NCBI GenBank assembly: GCA_014156375.1
Contig: RQJH01000003.1
Coordinates: 930,001 to 994,000, forward strand
DNA length: 64,000 nt
Direction: 5' to 3'
Source of the DNA: Enterobacteriaceae bacterium 89
GTDB lineage: Bacteria > Pseudomonadota > Gammaproteobacteria > Enterobacterales > Enterobacteriaceae
Position 1 is the stretch's first letter; the number at the start of each line of letters is the position of its first letter. Positions 1 to 7,783 of this stretch are shown here, piece after piece. The translations under genes and the position numbers were made by a program. The notes under the pieces are model-generated. The model did not search any database, was not told where the DNA came from, and saw only the letters and a list, made by a program, of their open reading frames with translations.

Positions 1-2009
1 CTGAGCGCCGCAGGCCAGAGGCTTTGTATGAACAGCAGGCGCGAGGCTTCGCGGGTGGTGTGGGAAAAGTAGTACGCCGAGTTACTGGCGCTCGACGGCG
101 AACTCCATGAAGGCGACCACAGCGGATTGCGCTGCAGCTCGTCCTGCTCGGCCTGGCTCATGGTGTAGGGATCGCCGCTGGTGACCATCGGCAGCTGCTG
201 CCAGTCCGTCACTGCAAAGTGTGACTCATCGGCAGGCTTGCCGAGCCATTGGGCGCAAAGCACCGCCTGCGACGTCGACATGCCGGTGCCCAGCTCGGCT
301 CCGCTGTGGTGCAGCGTGATTTTCCCATCTTCGCTGAACTCCACGCGGGCGAAGGAGGTTTCCGCGCCGGTGCCAAAATCTTTCTGCACGCAGCCAAAGC
401 CCACGCCGTAGCGTTTGCCCGGGTTCTTGCTGTCGTAATCACGCTTGTTCTCTTCGCGCTTTTGCCAGATCTCATGCTGCGCGGCTTTGATCAGGATTTC
501 GTCCGCCCTGCTCGCCCCCGCCTGAATCGCGCCCTGCGTGTTTTTCATGCCCGATTTCAGCACGTTGCGTAACCGGAATTCGATAGGATCGAGCTTCAGC
601 ATTTCCGCCATCTCGTCCATCATCATCTCGGTGGCGGCCATGCTTTGCAAAGTGCCGTAGCCACGCGCCGATCCGGCATCGATGGCGCGAGTGGCTATCC
701 CGACCGAGGCCAGGTCGCTTTGAGGCAGGTAGTAAATCGACTGCGCCGCCGTTGCCCCCACCGCGGTGACCGACGGCGTAAAGTTGCTGCGCCCGCCGCC
801 GTTAGCGGTCATATCGGCTTTCATGATCTGCAGCTTGCCGCTTTGCTTGCTGACCGCAACGGTATAATTCATATCGAAGGCATGACGCTTCAGCCCGGTC
901 TGGAACTGTTCAAAGCGGTCATTCGCCAGGCGTATCGGATGCCCGTCGCCGTACATTGCCGCCACCGCGCCGTAATAAGGGAAGTTGTAGTGATCTTTGG
1001 AGCCGTATCCCACGGTATAGCAAGGATGCAGGATCACCTGCTTCACGCCTGCGCTGCCTTTGGCCAGCATTTTTGGCAGCTCTTCCATCACCTCCTGCGG
1101 CGACTGGCTGGCGACGACCAGGTGCAGGGTCTGTGTGGCGCTGTCATACCAGCCGTTGGCGTTATCCGGCTCGAGCGCCGCAGTGTCGATAGATTGCGTG
1201 GTGTACCGACGTGACACCACCATCCAGTCTTCCGGAGGGGAAGCCAGCTGCTGCGCAATCCCATCGGCGTAGAACATCCCTTCTTCGTCCAGCTTCCCGC
1301 CTTCGCGTCCTTCCGGCCACACCGGCAGATGTTTCTTCATCGCCGCCGGGAAAATCAGCGTGTCTTTCAGGCTTGAGAAACGGTCTTCGTCCATCGGCGT
1401 TTCCCCGCCAATGCGAACGTAGCGGAACGTCCCCCACGGATCGCGTTCCAGCGGGCCCGTTTGCTCGCCATAGCGCACCACTTCGTCGTGAAACTTCAGC
1501 TTGTCTTTGGCAAAGCGGAAACGGGCAAAATCGTGATAGATAAGAATCGCGACGGCATGGCCTAAGTACGCCGGGGTTTTCCCCACGGGCAGCAGCATGT
1601 CGTCGCCGTAGAAGGCCGGAAACGCCAGGCCGTCTCGCGTCAAATCTTCCGCCGTCACCAGACGGTCGGGTTTTAACTCCTCGCCCAACGGAGAGAGGTC
1701 GATCCCGGTAAACAGCTTATCCGCCTGGGTGGCGCGAACAATAAAGGCGTGCCCCTGCTTTTGCGGCCAGTGCGGCATATCCACCGCGCGCACGTCACGG
1801 GCAAACACTTTCTGCCCCATGACCTTAGCTTTTGCATCGATGCGGAATTTGACCTGTCGGGTTTTCGGATCCCACTGTGGGGACTGCAGGATTTTTTCTT
1901 CAAACAGGGCTGCGTAAGCCCTGCTGTGCAGAGGAGCCAGGTAGACAGACACCCCTGCGATGACCGAGTGCTTTAGAAAGCGCCTCCGCGATGGATTGAA
2001 ATTGCTCAT
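1..2009 (-). CDS. Tat-exported xanthine dehydrogenase/aldehyde oxidase family molybdopterin-binding subunit (3' end outside window)
   Basis: The reading frame is open from ATG at 2009 to the window edge (about 669 codons), so the C-terminus is missing. The N-terminus has a twin-arginine signal (SRRRFLKHS at about residues 7-15, then a hydrophobic stretch and an Ala-rich cleavage region), which implies folding with cofactor in the cytoplasm and export to the periplasm. Residues about 50-110 look like the a/b hammerhead domain of the aldehyde oxidase/xanthine dehydrogenase family, followed by molybdopterin-binding sequence. It is divergent from a MocA-like and an XdhC-like gene, the usual maturation partners. 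The electron-transfer (2Fe-2S) subunit would lie beyond the left edge. The substrate cannot be inferred. Family assignment is from recalled similarity and context. Confidence 0.85.
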   Translation of the reverse strand, partial: MSNFNPSRRRFLKHSVIAGVSVYLAPLHSRAYAALFEEKILQSPQWDPKTRQVKFRIDAKAKVMGQKVFARDVRAVDMPHWPQKQGHAFIVRATQADKLFTGIDLSPLGEELKPDRLVTAEDLTRDGLAFPAFYGDDMLLPVGKTPAYLGHAVAILIYHDFARFRFAKDKLKFHDEVVRYGEQTGPLERDPWGTFRYVRIGGETPMDEDRFSSLKDTLIFPAAMKKHLPVWPEGREGGKLDEEGMFYADGIAQQLASPPEDWMVVSRRYTTQSIDTAALEPDNANGWYDSATQTLHLVVASQSPQEVMEELPKMLAKGSAGVKQVILHPCYTVGYGSKDHYNFPYYGAVAAMYGDGHPIRLANDRFEQFQTGLKRHAFDMNYTVAVSKQSGKLQIMKADMTANGGGRSNFTPSVTAVGATAAQSIYYLPQSDLASVGIATRAIDAGSARGYGTLQSMAATEMMMDEMAEMLKLDPIEFRLRNVLKSGMKNTQGAIQAGASRADEILIKAAQHEIWQKREENKRDYDSKNPGKRYGVGFGCVQKDFGTGAETSFARVEFSEDGKITLHHSGAELGTGMSTSQAVLCAQWLGKPADESHFAVTDWQQLPMVTSGDPYTMSQAEQDELQRNPLWSPSWSSPSSASNSAYYFSHTTREASRLLFIQSLWPAAL

Positions 2010-2222
2010 TGCCAGTGATCCTTGCTCTGTTTTTATTGTTTGTAGGTTTATTTCTGCGCCTCATGGCTCTCAGGCGCTTTGCCATAGATTAAAAAATCAG
2101 CAACTCAGAGATTTGTTCGCAACCAAATTATTTAACGATTAACAACTTGTTTTCAACCCCTCAGAGTTGTTAAGGTTTTACTTTAGTTCATTTAACAAAT
2201 TCAAAACGTCAGAAATCTCAAT

Positions 2223-2795
2223 ATGGTGACGGGGATCATTATCGCGGCCGCGGGCTGTGGCGCGCGATTCACTCAGGCAGGTGGAAAAGGGAATAAATTA
2301 AATGCAGACCTTCATGCAGACACCCTGTTTTCAGCTACGCTGACGCAGGCGCTGGCATCCGGGCTTCCGGTGCACGTCGTCACCCGTCCAGACAACGCTG
2401 GTGTGCAAAAAGTCTGTCAGCGACGGCATGTGGCTTACACGCTGCTGGACAGCCCAGGGCTTGGTCATTCTATTGCCGCAGGGGTGGCCGCCACCCCGGA
2501 ATGGGCAGGCTGGCTGATTCATCTGGCTGACATGCCGTATGTCGAAGCCGACGTCTTTTGCCGCGTGGCGACAGCATTGAGCGAGCATGACGTGGCGCGT
2601 CCGTGTTATCAGCACGCTCCCGGGCACCCGGTCGGGTTTTCACACCTGCTGCGTGACGGATTGCTGGCGCTAGAAGGAGATGAAGGCGCGCGTTCGCTGC
2701 TGGCACAATATCCGGCTTTTCGGCTGGAAACCCGCTGTGCGGGCGTCATTCAGGATATCGATCTTCCCTCACAACTCCCTGCTGGAGAGCACTAA
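2223..2795 (+). CDS. MocA/MobA-like nucleotidyltransferase (molybdenum cofactor cytidylyltransferase family)
   Basis: A 190-residue protein with the NTP-transferase layout: N-terminal glycine-rich nucleotide loop (IIAAAGCGARFTQAGGKGNK), a DMPY metal/substrate motif in the middle, GHPVGF, GDEGAR and a C-terminal DIDLP. These match MocA-type enzymes that attach CMP to molybdopterin to form the cytosine dinucleotide cofactor used by xanthine dehydrogenase family enzymes. The stop abuts the start of the XdhC-like gene (zero spacing), so the two are co-transcribed and divergent from the molybdoenzyme gene. The Shine-Dalgarno is weak. Cytidylyl specificity is inferred from context. Confidence 0.8.
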   Translation: MVTGIIIAAAGCGARFTQAGGKGNKLNADLHADTLFSATLTQALASGLPVHVVTRPDNAGVQKVCQRRHVAYTLLDSPGLGHSIAAGVAATPEWAGWLIHLADMPYVEADVFCRVATALSEHDVARPCYQHAPGHPVGFSHLLRDGLLALEGDEGARSLLAQYPAFRLETRCAGVIQDIDLPSQLPAGEH

Positions 2796-3767
2796 ATGCA
2801 GTCTCTTGATTTGGCCGTAATCTGTCAGGCGCTTCAGTGGGTCGGGCAGCAGCCCGTCTGGCTATGCACCGTGTTGGCGACCTATGGCTCATCGCCGCGC
2901 TCACCGGGAGCAATGATGGTGGCGAACGCCCAGGGCCACGCTCTGGGGTCACTTTCAGGCGGCTGCATTGAGGAAGATTTCCTGCAGCGCATCGCTCGGG
3001 GCGAGTATCGCCAGGCCAGCGAAGTGGTGCGCTACGGCGGGGACGGGCTGGCCTCCGGTGTAACTCTACCCTGCGGCGGGCAGCTGGATATTTTGGTGGA
3101 ATACCTTCCGGCGGGCGATGAAAGCGTCAGGTATCTGAACCAGATCGCCGCCGCGCTCGAAGGCCATCAGGCGCTTCAGAAAAGCATTTCCCTCCCGTTA
3201 CCCGCGCGCTGTTTGCCCGTTGAAAACTACATCAGCACCACCTTTATCGAGCGTGATGGCCCGCAGATCCACTTGTATCTGGCGGCTGCTCCGCGTCTGC
3301 TGATAGCCGGGCTTTCCAGCGTTGCGGTCTATTGCGCCACCTTTGCGCTGACGCTCGGTTTTGAAGTACTGATCTGTGAAAACCGGCCCGACGTCATGGC
3401 CAATTTTCGCTCGCAGCTGCCGAAAGAGGCTCAGCTTATCGAGCAATTTCCAGCGAATTATCTGGAAAAAACAGGGTGCCATCTCAATACCGCCATTGTG
3501 GCCCTGACGCACGACCCGCGCATGGACGATCTCACCTTAATGGAAGCGGTGACCACGCCTGCGTTTTATATCGGTGCGATGGGTTCACGGCGCAACAGCG
3601 ATCACCGTCGACAGCGGTTAAGCAAAATTGGGGGCGTTGATAGCAGCGATTTAGCCCGTATTCATGCGCCCATAGGGCTGCCAATTCACAGTAAAACCCC
3701 GGCAGAAATAGCGCTGGCGGTGATGGCGGACATCGTGATGAATAAAAACAGCGCGGCCAGAAAATAG
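2796..3767 (+). CDS. XdhC/CoxI family molybdoenzyme maturation factor
   Basis: A 323-residue protein. The N-terminal XdhC domain shows GSSPRSPGAMM and GSLSGGCIEE (about residues 30-62). The C-terminal Rossmann-like domain ends with GAMGSRRNSDHRR, typical of XdhC proteins, which bind molybdenum cofactor, promote its sulfuration and insert it into xanthine dehydrogenase family enzymes. It starts directly after the MocA-like stop and is followed by a bidirectional terminator shared with cbl. Context makes the upstream molybdoenzyme the likely client. Confidence 0.85.
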   Translation: MQSLDLAVICQALQWVGQQPVWLCTVLATYGSSPRSPGAMMVANAQGHALGSLSGGCIEEDFLQRIARGEYRQASEVVRYGGDGLASGVTLPCGGQLDILVEYLPAGDESVRYLNQIAAALEGHQALQKSISLPLPARCLPVENYISTTFIERDGPQIHLYLAAAPRLLIAGLSSVAVYCATFALTLGFEVLICENRPDVMANFRSQLPKEAQLIEQFPANYLEKTGCHLNTAIVALTHDPRMDDLTLMEAVTTPAFYIGAMGSRRNSDHRRQRLSKIGGVDSSDLARIHAPIGLPIHSKTPAEIALAVMADIVMNKNSAARK

Positions 3768-3780
3768 TCCGGAATCAACA

Positions 3781-3815
3781 AAAAAGCCTGCTTTCGAGCA
3801 GGCTTTTTGCTTTTC
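3781..3815 (+). terminator. Bidirectional terminator between the XdhC-like gene and cbl; same sequence as the tRNA-Asn terminators
   Basis: The stem AGCCTGC/GCAGGCT with loop TTTCGA is flanked by an A-run on the left and a T-run on the right. The hairpin and tail match those following the tRNA-Asn genes at 6108 and 20775, although no tRNA precedes this copy. Confidence 0.85.
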
Positions 3816-4765
3816 TAGATTTGATAATCAATCGCCGCTTCTTCCGGCTCCATCACCTGTCGTTTGATTTCATCCACCGACAGTCCGGCGTTACATAATT
3901 CCAGAAAGCGCCAGACATAATTGCGCTGCAGCTGCCCGCGCTTCAGGCCCAGCCACACCGTGTTGGCGTCAAACAGATGGTGCGTATCAAGGCGGGTCAG
4001 GCGTCCGGTTTCCTGATTGTCGGCAGATTGTTCCGCCACCAGCCCAATACCGAGACCCAGCTCGACGTAGGTCTTGATCACGTCGGAGTCCTGCGCGCTC
4101 AGCACGATATCGGGCACCAATCCTTTACGGTTAAAGGCCTCGTCGATACGTGAACGCCCGGTTATCCCCTGTCGATAGGTGATCAGCGGCCATTCGGCAA
4201 TCGCCTGCAGCGTGAGCGGCTGAGTTCGCGTCAGTGGATGCCCTTCCGGCACCAGCAGATTGTGATACCAGCGGAACCACGGGAAGGCCGCCAGCGTCGG
4301 ATCGTTGCTTAACCGCTCGCTGGCGATACCGATATCCGCGCCGCCGTTATGCAGCAACGCTTCAATTTCCTGCGGCGTGCCCTGAATAAGCTCCAGACGC
4401 ACGTCCTGATAGAGTTCGCGGAAGGCCTTGATCACCGAGGGCAGGCTGTAGCGCGCCTGAGTGTGCGTGGTGGCGATAGTCAGTACGCCGGAGGCATCGT
4501 TAGTGAATAGGTCCGCAACCCGGCGGACGTTACTGGCTTCATTGAGAATACGTTCAGCAATCACCAGCAGCGCTTTGCCAGGTTCAGTCATCCCCAGCAG
4601 GCGCTTGCCGCGACGAATGAAGATTTCAATCCCCAGCTCATCTTCCAGCTCGCGGATATGGCGGCTGACGCCGGACTGCGAGGTATAAAGCATATTGGCC
4701 ACTTCCGTCAGGTTGAAATCCTGACGGGCCGCCTCACGAATAATTTTCAGTTGCTGGAAATTCAC
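3815..4765 (-). CDS. cbl: LysR-type regulator Cbl (CysB-like)
   Basis: A 316-residue LysR regulator, the same length as E. coli Cbl. The N-terminal winged helix-turn-helix (about residues 1-60) begins MNFQQLKIIREAARQ and contains TSQSGVSRHI. The remainder is a CysB-type sulfur-compound-sensing domain (TTHTQARYSLP, TYRQGITGR). Cbl activates genes for aliphatic sulfonate use (ssu, tau) under sulfate starvation. It lies 102 bases downstream of nac on the same strand, as in E. coli. Confidence 0.95.
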   Translation of the reverse strand: MNFQQLKIIREAARQDFNLTEVANMLYTSQSGVSRHIRELEDELGIEIFIRRGKRLLGMTEPGKALLVIAERILNEASNVRRVADLFTNDASGVLTIATTHTQARYSLPSVIKAFRELYQDVRLELIQGTPQEIEALLHNGGADIGIASERLSNDPTLAAFPWFRWYHNLLVPEGHPLTRTQPLTLQAIAEWPLITYRQGITGRSRIDEAFNRKGLVPDIVLSAQDSDVIKTYVELGLGIGLVAEQSADNQETGRLTRLDTHHLFDANTVWLGLKRGQLQRNYVWRFLELCNAGLSVDEIKRQVMEPEEAAIDYQI

Positions 4766-4867
4766 CCTTCCCTCCAGGGAACGACAGACGTGGCACTATT
4801 GTTAAAGTCTGCGTCCCTGGCGAACAAATAATAAAAACCAGCAAATTATTCCATTTAGCTATAAGGC

Positions 4868-5785
4868 CTAGCTGACCAGCAGCAGCTCGCGGTTTTCCAG
4901 CATCGGACGACTGACCAACGACATCAGAATTTCCTTCACCGCCTGTGCCTGAGGCGACAGGGAGCCTCGCGCGGATGTATTGAGCGACAGCGGTAAACTC
5001 ATCGAAGGTGTGGTGATCCGAGCCATCCAGCCGTTAGCCGTGGCACACAATGAGCGCGCCGCCGATTCCGGCAGCACGGTTACACCCATCCCGCTGGCAA
5101 TCGCCGCTGTCAACGTGGAGAGAGACTCAATTTCACCGATGATTTTGGCCGTCAGTCGACGCAGGGAGAATGCCTCGTCCACGCGTGCCCGCACCGCGCT
5201 GTAATCTCTCGGCAAAAAGAGATTCATCTCGGCAATGGCGGCCAGATCCACGCTTTGTCCAGGACAGTCACGGGTACCGACCAGCCACAAATCCTCTTTC
5301 AGCAGCTGCTGGCTGGAAATGCCCGCCAGCGGCGAGCGATCGTAGAGCACGGCCATATCCAGCTGACCACTCAGCAGTTTATCGTTCAGCACCGTGCCGC
5401 TGTTTTCATGCAGAGAGACCATCACTCCCGGCAGCTCATTGCGCACCGCCTGCAGCAGCGGCATGGTGATCGACGAGGCCGCCGTTCCTGGCGCCAGGCC
5501 AATCGAAACCTGTCCGCTCAGGGTCTGCCCCAGGCTGTTCACCGCCAGCTGGGCCTGCTCACACTGGCGCAGAATAGTCCTCGCGTGGGTATAGAGAATT
5601 TTCCCGGCCTCCGTCGGCGTTACGCCGCGCTTGGTGCGGATCAGCAGCTGCTGATCCATTTCCCCTTCCAGCGTCGCTACCTGCTGACTCAGCGCAGGCT
5701 GGGCGATATGCAGCACCTCAGCGGCCTGGGTCAGGCTGCCGATATCGACGATTTTCACGAAATACTTCAGGCGTCTTAAGTTCAT
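4868..5785 (-). CDS. nac: Nitrogen assimilation LysR regulator Nac
   Basis: A 305-residue LysR protein, full length for the family. The N-terminal HTH (MNLRRLKYFVKIVDIGSL, then HIAQPALSQQ) and effector domain match enterobacterial Nac. Nac couples sigma-70 promoters to nitrogen limitation: it activates catabolic operons and represses assimilatory ones such as gdhA. A sigma-54 promoter and an NtrC-type palindrome lie upstream, as expected for its known control by NtrC. Confidence 0.95.
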   Translation of the reverse strand: MNLRRLKYFVKIVDIGSLTQAAEVLHIAQPALSQQVATLEGEMDQQLLIRTKRGVTPTEAGKILYTHARTILRQCEQAQLAVNSLGQTLSGQVSIGLAPGTAASSITMPLLQAVRNELPGVMVSLHENSGTVLNDKLLSGQLDMAVLYDRSPLAGISSQQLLKEDLWLVGTRDCPGQSVDLAAIAEMNLFLPRDYSAVRARVDEAFSLRRLTAKIIGEIESLSTLTAAIASGMGVTVLPESAARSLCATANGWMARITTPSMSLPLSLNTSARGSLSPQAQAVKEILMSLVSRPMLENRELLLVS

Positions 5786-5830
5786 GTTGCCTCCGGTTCG
5801 GGGTTTCAGCGATTCAGATATCGGAGGAAT

Positions 5831-5846
5831 TGCAAGATGCTTGCCA
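5831..5846 (-). promoter_or_regulatory. Sigma-54 promoter of nac
   Basis: On the minus strand this reads TGGCAAGCATCTTGCA, with the -24 GG and -12 GC elements correctly spaced. It matches the TGGCAC-N5-TTGCA consensus with one change and lies 46 bases upstream of the nac start. Confidence 0.75.
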
Positions 5847-5953
5847 GTTTTGGTTTTGCGGCGCGGCAGGCCGTGGAATAAGAGATTCTGATAATTCTCA
5901 CCGTTTCAGTAGCCGATCCGTAGCACGGCTTTTGCCCCATCAGAGGACGAAAC

Positions 5954-5968
5954 GCACCAGCGCGGTGC
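5954..5968. promoter_or_regulatory. NtrC binding palindrome upstream of nac
   Basis: GCACC-AGCGC-GGTGC is an exact match to the core NtrC enhancer consensus (GCACY-N5-GGTGC). It lies about 110-120 bases upstream of the nac sigma-54 promoter, a typical enhancer distance. Confidence 0.7.
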
Positions 5969-6060
5969 GCCAGGAAACGGATGTGTTGCGCTAAATTTCA
6001 GCATTTCGACTCTTTTTGCTGAAATTGTCAGCAAACAGTTCAGCAGAGTGAACAGAGCCT

Positions 6061-6089
6061 TTGACATGCTGCCAGCTCATCGCTAATAT
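6061..6089 (+). promoter_or_regulatory. Promoter of the first tRNA-Asn gene
   Basis: TTGACA (6061-6066), a 17-base spacer and TAATAT (6084-6089) precede a GC-rich discriminator (CGCCCCG), as usual for stable-RNA genes under stringent control. Confidence 0.8.
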
Positions 6090-6107
6090 TCGCCCCGTTC
6101 ACACGAT

Positions 6108-6183
6108 TCCTCTGTAGTTCAGTCGGTAGAACGGCGGACTGTTAATCCGTATGTCACTGGTTCGAGTCCAGTCAGAGGAGCCA
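6108..6183 (+). tRNA. asnV: tRNA-Asn (anticodon GTT)
   Basis: A 76-nt tRNA with encoded CCA end. Acceptor stem TCCTCTG/CAGAGGA, anticodon GTT within CTGTTAA, and the T-arm GGTTCGAGTCC are all present, and it matches enterobacterial tRNA-Asn. It lies upstream of nac on the opposite strand, as asnV does in E. coli. Two identical copies occur at 11231 and 20775. Confidence 0.97.
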
Positions 6184-6189
6184 AATTTA

Positions 6190-6221
6190 AGAGCCTGCTT
6201 TCGAGCAGGCTTTTTGCTTTT
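6190..6221 (+). terminator. tRNA-Asn terminator
   Basis: Hairpin AGCCTGC-TTTCGA-GCAGGCT followed by TTTTGCTTTT, seven bases after the tRNA CCA end. Confidence 0.85.
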
Positions 6222-6312
6222 CTGCGTTCCAGCCCGCTAACGTTGGCTTTTGTTTCACATTCCTGTGACATATTATCGGGTAACTCTACCGGTAAGACAC
6301 AGGAAGCGAATG

Positions 6313-7767
6313 ATGAACAATAAGGGCACCGGCCTGACGCCGGAACAAGCGCTGGAACAACTCGATGCGCTCTATAATCAATCCGTTACCGCCCTTCGCG
6401 AGGCAATTGGCCGCTACATCAATGACAACACGCTGCCGACCGCCGAAGAGCGCGCACAGGGGCTATTCGTCTACCCTTCACTGTCTGTTTCCTGGGATGG
6501 CGAAGCGCACAGCGCGCTGAAGACCCGCGCCTGGGGCCGCTTTACCCACGCGGGTTGTTACACCACCACCATTACCCAGCCGAATCTGTTTCGTGCCTAT
6601 CTGCTTGAACAGCTGACTTCGCTCTATCAGGACTACGGCGCAACCATTACCGTGGCGCGCTCCCAGCATGAAATTCCTTATCCTTATGTGATCGATGGCT
6701 CGACGTTGACCCTGGACCGTTCGATGAGCGCCGGACTAACGCGCCACTTCCCAACCACCGATCTGGCGCAGATTGGCGATGAAACCGCAGACGGCCTGTT
6801 CCATCCCACCGAACTCTACCCGCTTTCGCATTTTGACGCGCGCCGCGTGGATTTCTCCCTCGCCCGCCTGCGCCACTACACCGGCACCCCGGTCGAGCAT
6901 TTCCAGCCGTTCGTACTGTTCACCAACTACACCCGCTACGTGGACGAGTTTGTTCGCTGGGGCTGCAGCCAGATCCTCGATCCGGACAGCCCTTATATCG
7001 CTCTGTCCTGCGCGGGAGGGATCTGGATCACCGCCGATACAGAAGCGCCCGAAACCGCCATTTCCGACCTGGCATGGAAAAAACACCAGATGCCGGCCTG
7101 GCACCTGATCACCAAGGACGGCCAGGGCATCACGCTGGTGAACATCGGCGTCGGCCCTGCGAACGCCAAAACGATTTGTGACCATCTGGCGGTCCTGCGT
7201 CCGGACGTGTGGCTGATGATTGGCCACTGCGGAGGGCTGCGTGAAAGCCAGACCATCGGTGATTACGTGCTGGCCCACGCTTATCTGCGTGACGACCACG
7301 TACTGGATGCGGTTCTGCCGCCGGACATCCCGATCCCAAGCATTGCCGAAGTGCAGCGCGCGCTGTACGACGCCACCAAACAGGTGAGCGGCATGCCGGG
7401 CGAAGAGGTTAAGCATCGTCTGCGTACCGGAACGGTGGTCACCACCGACGACCGCAACTGGGAACTGCGCTATTCCGCTTCGGCGTTGCGTTTTAACCTC
7501 AGCCGCGCCGTTGCTATCGATATGGAAAGCGCCACCATCGCCGCCCAGGGCTATCGCTTCCGTGTGCCTTACGGCACGCTGCTGTGCGTCTCCGATAAAC
7601 CGCTGCACGGTGAAATCAAACTGCCGGGCCAGGCCAACCGTTTTTACGAAGGGGCGATTTCCGAGCACCTGCAGATTGGCATCCGCGCCATCGACCTGCT
7701 GCGTGCCGAAGGCGATAAGCTGCATTCCCGCAAGCTGCGCACCTTCAATGAACCGCCGTTCCGCTAA
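6313..7767 (+). CDS. amn: AMP nucleosidase
   Basis: A 484-residue protein, the same length as E. coli Amn, which hydrolyses AMP to adenine and ribose 5-phosphate and so adjusts the adenylate pool. The start at 6313 (MNNKGTGLTPEQALEQLD) is preceded by AGGAAGCG, and an ATG three bases upstream is less likely. The N-terminal Amn-specific domain (to about residue 160) is followed by a nucleoside phosphorylase-like catalytic domain with NIGVGPANAKT, GHCGGLRES and the C-terminal MESATIAAQGYRF and SDKPLHGE motifs. Confidence 0.96.
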   Translation: MNNKGTGLTPEQALEQLDALYNQSVTALREAIGRYINDNTLPTAEERAQGLFVYPSLSVSWDGEAHSALKTRAWGRFTHAGCYTTTITQPNLFRAYLLEQLTSLYQDYGATITVARSQHEIPYPYVIDGSTLTLDRSMSAGLTRHFPTTDLAQIGDETADGLFHPTELYPLSHFDARRVDFSLARLRHYTGTPVEHFQPFVLFTNYTRYVDEFVRWGCSQILDPDSPYIALSCAGGIWITADTEAPETAISDLAWKKHQMPAWHLITKDGQGITLVNIGVGPANAKTICDHLAVLRPDVWLMIGHCGGLRESQTIGDYVLAHAYLRDDHVLDAVLPPDIPIPSIAEVQRALYDATKQVSGMPGEEVKHRLRTGTVVTTDDRNWELRYSASALRFNLSRAVAIDMESATIAAQGYRFRVPYGTLLCVSDKPLHGEIKLPGQANRFYEGAISEHLQIGIRAIDLLRAEGDKLHSRKLRTFNEPPFR

Positions 7768-7783
7768 TATCAGGATAAAAAGA

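Noticed and set aside
4800..4830. Plus-strand TGGCAC resembling a sigma-54 -24 element near 4790 in the cbl-nac gap
   Set aside because: No GC at the required -12 distance, and it points towards the 3' end of nac.
6736..7725. Long minus-strand open frame across amn (329 codons)
   Set aside because: It is the antisense shadow of a well-conserved gene and has no recognisable domain.
7511..7783. N-terminal extension of the aminopeptidase frame inside amn
   Set aside because: The extension is the out-of-frame shadow of amn. The real start with a normal N-terminus is ATG 7784.
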